This document shows positions 17,931 through 26,550 of a DNA stretch of 64,000 nt, piece after piece. This DNA comes from Streptomyces sp. NBC_00102. Lineage in GTDB: Bacteria; Actinomycetota; Actinomycetes; Streptomycetales; Streptomycetaceae. The notes beneath the pieces are model-generated. The model searched no databases. It worked only from the letters and a program-made list of their open reading frames with translations, and was not told the DNA's origin. The stretch spans positions 2,108,001 through 2,172,000 of the forward strand of contig NZ_JAPEMC010000001.1 of NCBI RefSeq assembly GCF_026343115.1. Reading direction: 5' to 3'. Numbering within the stretch: the stretch's first letter is position 1; every line of letters begins with the position of its first letter. A program made the translations under genes and the position numbers.

Positions 17931-17994
17931 ACTGCAATGGATGATTCCTAGGGTCAACGTACACTGCAATGGCCAACGAGCGTCAACTGCAATG
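17931..17994. promoter_or_regulatory. Three direct repeats of ACTGCAATG (putative operator)
   Basis: ACTGCAATG occurs at 17931-17939, 17963-17971 and 17986-17994, all in the same orientation, in the divergent region between the replication module and the XRE regulator at 18068. Spacings of 32 and 23 bp are about three and two helical turns. This is the likely binding region of the adjacent regulator or of an element-specific factor. Confidence 0.55.
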
Positions 17995-18067
17995 TCGACC
18001 CGCGCAAGGTGGGCCAGCCCTCGATCCACTGGAGTGGATAGGATGGCGGTCACGACGAAGGGTTGAG

Positions 18068-18505
18068 ATGAGCGAGAAGAACGAGCGCACCTTCGCGGAG
18101 CTGCTCGGCTACCTGTTTCGGGAGGCGCACCCGAAAGGGCGCGGCCCGTACACATATGCGGAGGTGTCCCAGGGGATTCGCGACACCTCCGGCTTCACCA
18201 TCTCCGCAAGCGCCATCCAACAGCTCCGCACCGGGATCAACACGAACCCGAAGATGCAGACGATCCGCGCGCTGGCCGGCTTTTTCGGCGTAACCCCGGG
18301 TTACTTCTTCGACGAGGAAGAGGCCGAGCGACAGCGCGCGGAGATCGAACTGGTTGTCGCCATGCGCGACCAGAACGTGCGCCGAGTCGCCCTGCGAGCC
18401 AACGGACTCAGCACGGCGAGCCTGAACATGGTGACCACGGTGATCGACCAGACCCGTCGGCTGGAGGGATTGGCGGACGACTCCGGACCGCTCGACGGCG
18501 GATGA
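18068..18505 (+). CDS. XRE-family transcriptional regulator
   Basis: DNA-binding regulator of 145 aa. A helix-turn-helix is visible at about 20-75 (YTYAEVSQGIRDTSGFTISASAIQQLRTG, then MQTIRALAGFFGVTPGYFF), the form common in Streptomyces regulators that resemble phage repressors. The C-terminal half is helical, with no known domain. It diverges from the replication genes across an intergenic region that contains three ACTGCAATG repeats, so it probably represses that module and itself (inference). ATG at 18068; no strong Shine-Dalgarno besides GGTTGAG. Confidence 0.8.
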   Translation: MSEKNERTFAELLGYLFREAHPKGRGPYTYAEVSQGIRDTSGFTISASAIQQLRTGINTNPKMQTIRALAGFFGVTPGYFFDEEEAERQRAEIELVVAMRDQNVRRVALRANGLSTASLNMVTTVIDQTRRLEGLADDSGPLDGG

Positions 18506-18758
18506 GAAGCATCCACTGAGTACGGAGGATCCGCAGCGGATTCGGCGCGACTCGTCGGCTCTGCGGCCAACCTGTGAGCGCTCAAGTCTCATCTGCACGG
18601 TTGGTCGTGTCCGGCTCGCTGCCATCCGGTCATGAGCCGCAGCCTGGCGGCGCTGCCACGCTAGGCGGTGGCCGCCGGTGTAGGGTTTCTAGCTGCGCTG
18701 GTGCGGACTCCGCCAATGTCGGAACGCATCGTGGGAGTCGGCTCATCTTGGAGGACAG

Positions 18759-19595
18759 GTGCCAGCGAATCAGCGGATCACCGCCCGCAACGCCCGGTTT
18801 CAGCAATGGGAAGCACTGCTCACCAACCGGAAGAAGCGGAGTCAGCTCCGCGAGTTCTTGGTCCAAGGAGTGCGGCCGATCTCGCTGGCGGTGGAGTTCG
18901 GTTGGCCGATCAGCGCGCTGTTGTACGACGACCGGCGGAAGCTTTCGGGCTGGGCGCAGGAGCTGCTGCGGACGACCAAGGCTGAACGGATCGTCATGGC
19001 ACCGGCGCTGCTGGCAGAACTCGGGGAGAAGGCCGAGGGTGCACCCGAGGTGATCGCGGTTGTCGGCATGCCGGCGGACGATCTGAGCCGTATCGAGGTC
19101 GGGCCGGACTTCCTTGGTGTGCTGTTCGACCGGCCGACCACACCCGGCAACATCGGAAGCATCATCCGCTCTGCTGACGCCTTCGGTGCGCAGGGGATGA
19201 TCGTCTCCGGCCACGCCGCCGACGTCTACGACCCGAAGTCCGTACGGGCGACCACGGGCAGCCTCTTCTCGCTGCCTTCCGTCCGGGTACCGGGGCCCGG
19301 CGAGGTGATGACGTGGGTGGAACAGCAGCGCTCCGCCGGTCACCCGCTGGTCCTGGTGGGCACCGACGAGAAGGGCGACGCCGACGTTTACGACTTCGAC
19401 CTCACCCAGCCGGTTCTGCTGCTGGTGGGGAACGAGACGAGCGGGCTGTCCAGTACGTGGCGCGAGCTGTGCGACTTCACGGTGAGTATCCCGATGACAG
19501 GGGCGGCCAGCTCCCTGAACGCGGCGAACGCTGCGACCGCGATTCTGTACGAGGCTTCCCGGCAGCGGATCGCCACCGGGAAGCGTCCTCGCTGA
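18759..19595 (+). CDS. AviRb-like 23S rRNA 2'-O-ribose methyltransferase (SpoU/TrmH family)
   Basis: SAM-dependent rRNA ribose methyltransferase of 278 aa. The SPOUT motifs are intact: motif 1 RPTTPGNIGSIIRSADAFG (about 128-146), motif 2 LLVGNETSGLS (about 217-227) and motif 3 IPMTGAASSLNAANA (about 243-257). The N-terminal substrate-binding part (ITARNARFQQWEALL, then VQGVRPISLAVEFGWP) closely matches my memory of AviRb of the avilamycin producer, which methylates U2479 of 23S rRNA and gives orthosomycin resistance. A thiostrepton-resistance-type Tsr is less similar. The GTG at 18759 is the best start. The gene is convergent with, and 8 bp from, a nine-gene sugar operon. Confidence 0.82.
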   Translation: MPANQRITARNARFQQWEALLTNRKKRSQLREFLVQGVRPISLAVEFGWPISALLYDDRRKLSGWAQELLRTTKAERIVMAPALLAELGEKAEGAPEVIAVVGMPADDLSRIEVGPDFLGVLFDRPTTPGNIGSIIRSADAFGAQGMIVSGHAADVYDPKSVRATTGSLFSLPSVRVPGPGEVMTWVEQQRSAGHPLVLVGTDEKGDADVYDFDLTQPVLLLVGNETSGLSSTWRELCDFTVSIPMTGAASSLNAANAATAILYEASRQRIATGKRPR

Positions 19596-19602
19596 GCGCA
19601 GC

Positions 19603-20604
19603 TCACGACCAGGTGTTGCCTGCGGCGGCCCGACGGTAGACCTCCAGATACTTCGCGGCGATCACGTGGTGGCCCCACCGCTCGATCGCGGTGGCGCGAA
19701 GGTGCGCCGGGGCCGGAAGGCCGGCCAGGATCTTGGTGGCCAGCTCCGGGTCGGGCGCTTCCTCCGGGGGCAGAGCGACTCCGACGTGCGGGGCGATCTC
19801 GGCGAGGCACCCGTTGTCGGTGGCGATGACCGGGGTGCCGCTGACGGCCGCCTCGGCGACAACAGTGGCGCCGGGCTCGATCCACTCCCCTCCGAAGGGG
19901 CCGCCGAAGGGCTGGGAGAGGACGAGCAAGGCGTTTGCGAGGGCGAGGAGTTCGGTGCGTCCGGTGCCGCCGACTTCTCCGACGTACGCAGCGGTGTCGG
20001 GGTAGTCGGTGAGGATGCCGTGCAGGTAGTCCGGCTCCCACGCCGGACCGGCGAGTTTCAGCGGAAGGCCGGCTGCCTGGGCGAAGGCAGCGGCCTGGCG
20101 GGCCCCCTTGTGTACGGAGACCCGGCCGAGGAACAGCAAGAAGCGGTCCTTCGACGCGCGGTAGGTGTACCGGTCGGGGTTGACCGGCAGTCGGATGATC
20201 GGCGCGTCGGCGGAGCCGGCGGCCTGGCGCTGGGCACGGGAGAGGTAGATGCCGTTCGCCAGGTGCTCGGGCACGCCGTTGAGGTGGTGGGTACGGACCG
20301 CCGGCCAAGGCGGGTCTGCGGGCAATAGCTCGCCGTTGGTGTGGTCGTGCACCACGTCCGGGCCGAACTCGCGGATCGCGGCCAGTGTGGCGTCGAAAGT
20401 GGTGGCGTCGGAGATGGTCAGCCCCGGGCGGGAGATGCTCCCGGGGGCACCGACGAGCAGGATCTCGCATCCGGCGTGGAGGAGCCCGTCGATGAGGGTG
20501 GCGACCACCCACTGGATGCCGCCGTAGCCCTGTGGCGGGACGGTGATCCATTGGGTGGTGTCCTGCCCGAAGCGGTGGGGTGGGTTGAGCATGGCGATCT
20601 TCAC
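19603..20604 (-). CDS. Glycosyltransferase family 4
   Basis: GT-B glycosyltransferase (333 aa), last gene of the sugar operon. N-terminal MKIAMLNPPHRFG is followed by PPQGYGGIQWVVATL, a GT4-type acceptor-side loop. The C-terminal donor domain has FLGRVSVHKGARQAA and the EX7E-like EWIEPGATVVAEAAVSGTP. Donor and acceptor cannot be deduced. The GTG start at 20604 overlaps the stop of the upstream GT2 gene (GTGA). Lack of signal peptide or membrane segments implies action at the cytosolic face. Confidence 0.88.
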   Translation of the reverse strand: MKIAMLNPPHRFGQDTTQWITVPPQGYGGIQWVVATLIDGLLHAGCEILLVGAPGSISRPGLTISDATTFDATLAAIREFGPDVVHDHTNGELLPADPPWPAVRTHHLNGVPEHLANGIYLSRAQRQAAGSADAPIIRLPVNPDRYTYRASKDRFLLFLGRVSVHKGARQAAAFAQAAGLPLKLAGPAWEPDYLHGILTDYPDTAAYVGEVGGTGRTELLALANALLVLSQPFGGPFGGEWIEPGATVVAEAAVSGTPVIATDNGCLAEIAPHVGVALPPEEAPDPELATKILAGLPAPAHLRATAIERWGHHVIAAKYLEVYRRAAAGNTWS

Positions 20605-21452
20605 GAGCGCCTCCGGGCCTGATCGAGGAGTTCACGGCCGATGCCGGTCAGCACCGCTGCTGTGTAGAGGAGGGCGAGGGCTGCAGGGCGGGCAGCTGGG
20701 CCGCCGGATCTGTTGCGCGCCCACTCCTTGCGCAGTCCGCTGGCTGCGGTGCCCCGGCGTACTTCGCTGCGGCCCTGCCAGTAGGCCCGGCGCAAGAGGT
20801 ATCCGGGGCGGAGCCGGGGGGCGGGGATCAGGTGGTGGACCTCCGTGGTGTGCAGAACCGCGGTGGTGGCGCCGAGGGCAGCCAGCTGGCGCACCAGCGT
20901 GGTGTCTTCCGCGGAGGCGAGGTTGGTTCCGACGCGGCCGAGGCGGCTGTCGAAGTCGATGCCGAGCAGGCGGGCGTGGTCGCGGTCGAGAGCGAAGCAG
21001 CCGCCCCAGATGCTTGCGGGCAGGTCGGGGTGGTGGGAGCCGAGGTAGTGCAACTGGCCTGCGGTCAGCCACCAGGGCATTCGACGGGCTTGGAGGTCGG
21101 CGGTGATTCGGGTGCCGACGACGTGCGCCCCACCTGTCAGTGCGGTGCGCAGATTCTCGACTGCGGCGGCGGTGACGACGATGTCGTCGTCCACGAAAAC
21201 CACGTGCCGGGTGGGTGCTTCCTTCAGTGCAAGGTTGCGGCTGCAGGACAGGCCGACGGTGGCTCCGTTGAAGAGCACTGTGCGCCGTCCGACGGGCTGG
21301 GTGAGCTGCTGCCGAATGGTGGCTGGCACGGCGGTGTCCACGACGACGAGCAGGCGGTCGTCCGGGCCGAGGACGTCTGGGAGCCGGTCGAGGGCGGCCA
21401 GGAGCTGACCGGGCCGGTTGCTGCACATGGCCACGGTGAGGGGCTGTGTCAT
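20601..21452 (-). CDS. Glycosyltransferase family 2
   Basis: GT-A-fold glycosyltransferase (283 aa). MTQPLTVAMCSNRPGQLLAALD starts the nucleotide-binding part, and HVVFVDDDIVV (about 89-99) is the DXD-like metal site. WGGCFALDRDH follows, and a later GRVGTNLASAEDTTLVRQL is acceptor-side. The C-terminus (about 240-275) is partly hydrophobic (AALALLYTAAVLTGIG) and may contact the membrane. The ATG at 21452 overlaps the HAD stop (ATGA). Confidence 0.87.
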   Translation of the reverse strand: MTQPLTVAMCSNRPGQLLAALDRLPDVLGPDDRLLVVVDTAVPATIRQQLTQPVGRRTVLFNGATVGLSCSRNLALKEAPTRHVVFVDDDIVVTAAAVENLRTALTGGAHVVGTRITADLQARRMPWWLTAGQLHYLGSHHPDLPASIWGGCFALDRDHARLLGIDFDSRLGRVGTNLASAEDTTLVRQLAALGATTAVLHTTEVHHLIPAPRLRPGYLLRRAYWQGRSEVRRGTAASGLRKEWARNRSGGPAARPAALALLYTAAVLTGIGRELLDQARRRS

Positions 21453-22207
21453 TGGGACACCGCCGATCGGTGCTGGCCCTGGCCGAGCCGGGTGGCCAGG
21501 TCGCTGAGGTCGCGGATGTGCAGGCTGCGGTCGGCGGCGGGGTGCCAACGAGCTTTCAGACGTTCAGCCCGCACCCTCTGATAGGCGGCGACGAGGCCAG
21601 GTTCGACGCCGGCCGGGGCGATCCAGTCGCTGGGCGGGGTGACGAGCGCGGCGTGCGCTCCGAGGCGCTCGGCGGGAGCGGCGTCGTGGTCGGGGCGGTC
21701 GCCGACCATGAGCGTGGTGGACGCGTCCCAGCCGAGCTTTTCGATGGCCCAGCCGAGCAGGCCGGGGTCGGGCTTGGCAACACCGACGGAGGCGTCGAGC
21801 GCGATGAGGACCAGGTGCTCGGCGACCCCACCCGCGCGCAGGACTTCCTCGCATTCGGGAGGCTGGTTGGCGACCACGCACACCGGCCGCTCCGCGGCGA
21901 GGTCCGCGAGCGCGGCAACGGCGCCGGGGACCGGCTGTGCGAGGTCGGTCCAGCGGCGGCGGACGTCGATCCAGGCGTGAGTACCGGCCGGGCTGTAGAG
22001 GCCGGGGCTGGCGGTGGAGTGTGCGCGTTGGAGGTAAAAACGGTTCATCTCGGCGGTGAACTGCTCGATGGTCAGGTGCGGGTCGGTCTCGCCTGCCCGC
22101 TCCAGGACGCCCTGGAGCCATGCGAGTTCGAAGGGCTCGTCGTAGTAGAGAACCCCTCCGACGTCGGTGGCGATGGTGGCAATGACCGCGGCCGATGTCT
22201 TGGTCAC
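21449..22207 (-). CDS. HAD-superfamily hydrolase
   Basis: Predicted sugar-phosphate phosphatase of 252 aa, HAD subfamily IA. Motif I is TDVGGVLYYDE (nucleophile Asp; the second acid of DXD is Gly, as in YihX-like members). Motif II is near VCVVANQP, and the motif III/IV region is KPDPGLLGWAIEKLG then VGDRPDHDAAPAE. In context it could dephosphorylate a sugar precursor before nucleotidylation (inference). The GTG start at 22207 overlaps the epimerase stop (GTGA). Confidence 0.83.
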   Translation of the reverse strand: MTKTSAAVIATIATDVGGVLYYDEPFELAWLQGVLERAGETDPHLTIEQFTAEMNRFYLQRAHSTASPGLYSPAGTHAWIDVRRRWTDLAQPVPGAVAALADLAAERPVCVVANQPPECEEVLRAGGVAEHLVLIALDASVGVAKPDPGLLGWAIEKLGWDASTTLMVGDRPDHDAAPAERLGAHAALVTPPSDWIAPAGVEPGLVAAYQRVRAERLKARWHPAADRSLHIRDLSDLATRLGQGQHRSAVSQ

Positions 22208-23226
22208 GACCGTTCCGCCCGGGAGGAGGCGGTGGTGTACCACTCGGGCTGCGTGTCGGGGTCGGTTTCGAGGGTGAGGGTGCTGCAGGGCTGGACGGGT
22301 CCGTGAGTCCTGGCCCAGGTGGCGGTGGTGGCGAGACCGTCGGCCAGCGGGGTGTCCTTCCAGTCGCCCAGCAGCGTGCGGGCGAGTTCGCTGCTGGTGT
22401 AGGCGGCGTGGACTTCGTCTCGGGTGTCCAGGTGGCGGATCGGGTGGTCGGGAACACCCATCGCCACGCGCGCGGCATGGGCCATCTCCAGCACGGTGCA
22501 CGGCTGTTGGCTGCCCACATTGATCACGCGGTTCCAATGGCGGGGGTTGTCGGCGGCGTCGAGGAAGCAGCCGGCGATGTCGTGGACGTACGTGAAGGAG
22601 CGGCGCTGGCTGCCGTCGCCATATACGGTGATCGGCTCTCCGCGCATGATCTGGTTGAGGAAGATCGCGACAGCGTTGCGGAGGGGGTCGGCCATGTTCT
22701 GCCGTTCGCCGTAGACGTTGTGCATCCGCAGGGCGGTGTACGGCAGGTTCTGGAGGTGCGCGGTGATCGCGAGTTCGCGTTCGACGGCGAGTTTGGCGTT
22801 GCCGTAGCTGTCGACGGGCTGCGGGTGGTCGTCCTCGCACATCGGAACCCGGCCGGTGCCGTAGACGGCGACGGATGAGGCGAAGGAGAAGTACCGGACC
22901 TTGGTGCGGAGGGCGGCGTTGATCAGATGGATGCTGCCGAGGACGTTGACCTCGTAGTTGTGGGCCTTGACGGCGTGGCTGATGCCCTCGGCGGCGAACG
23001 CGGCCAGGTGGAAGACGCTGTCGAAGGCGTGGCGGGCGAACAGCCCATCCACCAAGGCCCTGTCGGCGATGGACCCGACGACGAGGTGCGCGCCGTCGGG
23101 AACGTTCTCTCGCTTGCCGCCGTCGAGGTTGTCGAGGACGACGACCTCGTGTCCGGCGGTCAGGAGGCGGTCGGTGAGGTGGGAGCCGATGAATCCGGCG
23201 CCGCCGGTCACCAGGTGCTGGGCCAT
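22204..23226 (-). CDS. NAD-dependent sugar-nucleotide epimerase/dehydratase
   Basis: Extended short-chain dehydrogenase acting on a nucleotide sugar (340 aa). Rossmann motif VTGGAGFIGSHL is at residues 6-17. SSVAVYG and SYGNAKLAVERE give the catalytic S-Y-K set (about 115-145), and RRSFTYVHDIAG is the usual substrate-binding segment. It is closest to UDP-glucose 4-epimerase-like proteins, with product stereochemistry unknown. The ATG at 23226 has GGAGC 6 nt upstream; the open frame continues upstream only as a shadow of the pyruvyltransferase gene. It ends overlapping the HAD start. Confidence 0.88.
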   Translation of the reverse strand: MAQHLVTGGAGFIGSHLTDRLLTAGHEVVVLDNLDGGKRENVPDGAHLVVGSIADRALVDGLFARHAFDSVFHLAAFAAEGISHAVKAHNYEVNVLGSIHLINAALRTKVRYFSFASSVAVYGTGRVPMCEDDHPQPVDSYGNAKLAVERELAITAHLQNLPYTALRMHNVYGERQNMADPLRNAVAIFLNQIMRGEPITVYGDGSQRRSFTYVHDIAGCFLDAADNPRHWNRVINVGSQQPCTVLEMAHAARVAMGVPDHPIRHLDTRDEVHAAYTSSELARTLLGDWKDTPLADGLATTATWARTHGPVQPCSTLTLETDPDTQPEWYTTASSRAERS

Positions 23227-23252
23227 GTTGAGCTCCGATCGGGTTGGCGGTC

Positions 23253-24455
23253 TCAGGAGTTGAGGAGGGCGCGCACGCGGGTGATGTCCTCTGTCGCCAG
23301 CGCGACGACGGTGGAGAGCCGGGTAGCGAGGTGGGCGCGGAGCCTGGATGTGTCCAGGTGGGCGAACTGCTCGACGGCGGACGGGTCGGCGACGAACGCG
23401 GCGACGTCGCGATGGACGTCCGTGGCCGGAACGCCGGGGCCGTAGGTGTCGGCGAGGACGCCGTGGAACTTCGGGGAGTGGCCGATGGCGACGGCCGGGG
23501 TGCCGCTGGACAGGGCGCCGATGGAGGCGTGCAGGCGCTCGGAGATGACCAGCTCGGCGCCTCCGAGAACGGCCTTGTAGTCGCTGGCTCGGGTATCGGC
23601 GGCGTCCAGGACGTGCACGGGGACGTCGGGCAGGCGGGCCGCGATCTGTCGGGCCAGGATGCGGTCGTCGTTGTGCTCGCGGGAGTCGTGGCAGTGCGGG
23701 ACGAGTACCAGCGGGCGTCGGCGCACACGCCACAGGGTGTCGGCGAGGCTGGTCAGCGCGTCCAGGTGCTGGGTGTCGGTGATGGTGCTGTAACGGGTGA
23801 CGCCCCGGCTCGGAACCAGGCAGATGTACGCCTGCTCGGCGCCGAGGCCGGCATCGGCGAGCAGCTGTTGCGCGCGGTCCGAGCCAGACGGTTGGAGAAG
23901 GAAGGCGGGGTCCGCCGAGAGCGCCACACGGTCTGCGGGCAGAGCTAGTTGCTCGGTGAGGTACGTCCTACTGGTGCTCTCGCGGACGGTCAGCAGGTCG
24001 AGCCCGGTGGCGGTGGTGGTGAACGCGAGCTGCTCGGCGGGGTTGGTGAAGGGGCCGACGGACTGGCCGATCATCGCGGTGGGGATGCCGAGTTGCTGGG
24101 CGCGGTCGAGCACGGCGAGGTAGGCAGTGGAGACGCCGTAGTCGGAGGTGTGCAGGTCTCCACCGGTGGCGAGGACCAGATCCGCGTGCTGGAGGAGGCG
24201 TTCGGCACGGGCACGGCGGTGCTGCTCGGTCTCGACGGGCCGCACGGTGGCCCAGGATCGGGAGACGACCCACGGGTCCGGAGCGCAGTCGGCTCCGGTG
24301 CCGGACAGCGCTTCTGCGTCGAGTGCCGGGGTCTGGGTGAGGACGGTGACCGAGGTGTCCGGCGTCTTGGTCAGCGCGGTGGTGAGCGAGCGGGCGAGCG
24401 CTTCGACGCCGCGGCTCTCGCAGCTGGTGATTCCGGTGAGCAGGATGCGCGGCAA
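23253..24455 (-). CDS. Polysaccharide pyruvyl transferase family protein
   Basis: Predicted ketal-pyruvyltransferase (PF04230 type, 400 aa) that would add pyruvate from PEP to a sugar of the product. LLTGITSCESRGVEALARSL opens the first domain. HADLVLATGGDL, TAMIGQSVGPF and VISERLHASIGALSSGTPAVAIGHSPKF are family hallmarks. The start is an unusual TTG at 24455, chosen because GGGAG stands 6 nt upstream and no ATG or GTG fits. It lies 17 bp after the preceding glycosyltransferase gene and 26 bp before the epimerase gene. Some family members instead act in other ways, so the chemistry is not proven. Confidence 0.85.
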   Translation of the reverse strand: MPRILLTGITSCESRGVEALARSLTTALTKTPDTSVTVLTQTPALDAEALSGTGADCAPDPWVVSRSWATVRPVETEQHRRARAERLLQHADLVLATGGDLHTSDYGVSTAYLAVLDRAQQLGIPTAMIGQSVGPFTNPAEQLAFTTTATGLDLLTVRESTSRTYLTEQLALPADRVALSADPAFLLQPSGSDRAQQLLADAGLGAEQAYICLVPSRGVTRYSTITDTQHLDALTSLADTLWRVRRRPLVLVPHCHDSREHNDDRILARQIAARLPDVPVHVLDAADTRASDYKAVLGGAELVISERLHASIGALSSGTPAVAIGHSPKFHGVLADTYGPGVPATDVHRDVAAFVADPSAVEQFAHLDTSRLRAHLATRLSTVVALATEDITRVRALLNS

Positions 24456-24472
24456 AAGATGCTCCCTTTTGA

Positions 24473-25513
24473 TCAGTGGGTGAGGGCGAGGAGTTGGCCC
24501 AGGACGCGCCGGTAGTTGAACTGGTGGCGTAGGTCGTCCTGGATTCGGCCCAGGCGCAAGCGGTTCGCGGTGGCGTCGCGCAGCAGCCGGGTGAGGTCCT
24601 CGGCGGGGTGGTTGCCGAGAAGGAAGGGGGTGATCTCCTCGCCGTAGAGGTCGGCGGTGTAAGCGAGTTCCGGTGGTAGGGCGGGCATGGTGCCTGCTGC
24701 GACGGTCTCGAACATGCGGGGGGTGAGCAGGTGCTGGTGGGTGAGGAGGGGGCGGGCCAGGACCGGGGTGATCGCGGCCTTGGCCATCTGGGTGAGGACC
24801 TGCCCGAAGGGCACAGGGCCGGTGACCTTCACTCCGCGCTCGGCCAGCCAACCGGGCCGGTTGGCGGTGGCGATGGGGTGATCGGGATGCGGGTTGCCGG
24901 CCCACCACCGGCCAGCCACGCGCAGGCGGGTCAGCGGCGGCCGGGCGGATCGGGCGGCTTCGGTGAGGCGGGCCAGAGCATCCCAGCGCCACCAGTTCGC
25001 GCCGACGTACTGCATCTCGTACGGCAGGTACGCGGGGGCGTGTTCGGGGCGGCGTACCGGCTTGGGCATCCCGAAGTAGGGGAAGAACCTGGCGCCGTCG
25101 GGGAGCGTACCGAGGCGCGGCTGGAGGATGAGGTCGCTGAGCTGCTTGTACAGCTGCTGCCACGGCTCGTGGCCGTACGGTCCGGCCGAGTCGTCGGTGC
25201 CGAGAACGGTGTGCTCGCCCCAGTGAGCGTCCGGGTCGATGATGATCCGGCGCTCGCGGGGGAAGCGCTCGCACAGCTCCAGCTGCTTCTCGTTGAGGAA
25301 CTGGCGTCCCTCGAAGACCAGGACCAGGTGGGTGCCCCAGGCGAGGTCGTCGACGACCGGAAGCAGATCGGGGACCTGGTTGTCGAGGCGGCACAGCGGG
25401 CCGGCGAGGGCCACTTCGCAGTCCAGGGCGGGCGCGGCGCGCACGTACTCGGCGACCATGTGTGCCGAGCCGGCCTGCCAGTGGAAGTCTCCGGCGAACA
25501 GCAGCCTGGTCAC
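24473..25513 (-). CDS. Glycosyltransferase (GT-B like, family 1/4)
   Basis: 346-aa protein beginning VTRLLFAGDFHWQAGSAHM, with a Rossmann-like N-terminal domain and a C-terminal domain of the glycosyl-transferases group 1 type: VKVTGPVPFGQVL, then LTPRMFETVAAGTMPALPPE, where a Glu lies at the usual donor-binding site. HWGEHTVLGTDDSAGPYGHEPW in the middle is distinctive. Donor and acceptor unknown. The GTG start at 25513 shares GTGA with the GT2 gene upstream. Confidence 0.75.
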   Translation of the reverse strand: MTRLLFAGDFHWQAGSAHMVAEYVRAAPALDCEVALAGPLCRLDNQVPDLLPVVDDLAWGTHLVLVFEGRQFLNEKQLELCERFPRERRIIIDPDAHWGEHTVLGTDDSAGPYGHEPWQQLYKQLSDLILQPRLGTLPDGARFFPYFGMPKPVRRPEHAPAYLPYEMQYVGANWWRWDALARLTEAARSARPPLTRLRVAGRWWAGNPHPDHPIATANRPGWLAERGVKVTGPVPFGQVLTQMAKAAITPVLARPLLTHQHLLTPRMFETVAAGTMPALPPELAYTADLYGEEITPFLLGNHPAEDLTRLLRDATANRLRLGRIQDDLRHQFNYRRVLGQLLALTH

Positions 25514-26550
25514 AGGGCGCCTCCGGTGGTGCGCTTCGGCGGGCGGATGGCGCGCAAGCGGCGGTGGGCACGGCGGCGCCGAGCGATGGTCGGGGCGAGC
25601 CGCAGGAGCCACCAGGCGGCGACGGCCGTCTCCGCGCACCCTCGGAGTGGGGTGGTGTTGCCGCCGACGGAGTGGCCGAGCAGGTCTTGGCGCAGCCACC
25701 GCCCGGCCAGTCCGAGGATCGCGGGCCAGCTCCAGGTGATGTCGGTGAACAGGAAGTAGTACCGGTTGCGGCGCATCTGCACCCGCCTGTAGGTGCTCGC
25801 GCCGGTCCCACCGCCGCCGAAGTGCTGGATGCCGAGCCGGAGGTTGAGGGCCACTCGCCATCCCGCCCAGCGGGCCCGGCGGCAGAGGTCGGTCTCCTCG
25901 TAGTAGGTGTGGAAGACCCGGTCGAACAGCCCGATGGTGCGCAGTACCTCGGCGCGGACGAAGAACGCGGCGCCCTGGACGTAGGCGTGCTCCAGGGTGT
26001 CGGGGGCACGGCCCTCGGCGGGGCCGGCAGGTGAGGGCCGGAACGGGCGATCGCCCACGAAGCCGTCGGCTTCGCCCAGACGTAGTGCGGTACGTGACCA
26101 CTCGTTGTGTTCGTCCAGGGAGACAGGCCCGTTGTCGGTGTAGACGTACTGCATGGGGCCGCAGATGCCGTACTCCGGGTGCCTTTCCATGAAGGCGCTC
26201 AGCTGGTGGATCAGGTCCGGAGGGGTCCTGGTGTCGGGGTTGACGAGGAAGACGTAATCGGCGCCGTCAGCCAAGGCCGCGCGCATGCCGACGTTGTTGG
26301 CTTGGGCGAAACCGAGGTTGCTGTCGTTCTGGATGATCCGCGCTGAGGGGAAGTCGTCGCGGACCAGTGCGGTACTGCCATCGGTGGAGGCGTTGTCGCT
26401 GTACCAGACGGCGAGGTCGAGATCGGGGGTGTGGCTGGTGAGCAGGGTGGACAGGCAGTCGGGCAGCCAGCGCTTCTCGTTGGTGCCGACCGTGATGGTG
26501 GCGACCTTCGGACGTCGGTGCCGTCGGTGGACGGTGGCGGGGCTGGTCAC
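25510..26550 (-). CDS. Glycosyltransferase family 2 (rhamnosyltransferase-like)
   Basis: GT-A-fold transferase (346 aa). VATITVGTNEKRWLPDCL opens the donor domain, YSDNASTDGS and SNLGFAQANNVGM are nucleotide-binding, and VFLVNPDTRTP (about 100-110) provides the DXD-like metal site (NPD). GAAFFVRAEVLRTIGLFD and YYEETDLCRRARWAGW follow the pattern of rhamnosyl- or galactofuranosyltransferases such as WbbL. The C-terminal 60 residues are basic. GTG at 26550; the stop overlaps the next gene. Confidence 0.88.
   Translation of the reverse strand: MTSPATVHRRHRRPKVATITVGTNEKRWLPDCLSTLLTSHTPDLDLAVWYSDNASTDGSTALVRDDFPSARIIQNDSNLGFAQANNVGMRAALADGADYVFLVNPDTRTPPDLIHQLSAFMERHPEYGICGPMQYVYTDNGPVSLDEHNEWSRTALRLGEADGFVGDRPFRPSPAGPAEGRAPDTLEHAYVQGAAFFVRAEVLRTIGLFDRVFHTYYEETDLCRRARWAGWRVALNLRLGIQHFGGGGTGASTYRRVQMRRNRYYFLFTDITWSWPAILGLAGRWLRQDLLGHSVGGNTTPLRGCAETAVAAWWLLRLAPTIARRRRAHRRLRAIRPPKRTTGGAL

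Noticed and set aside
18759..19595. Thiostrepton-resistance (Tsr) assignment for the SpoU methyltransferase
   Set aside because: The N-terminal domain and the motif 1 surroundings look like AviRb and unlike Tsr as I recall them.
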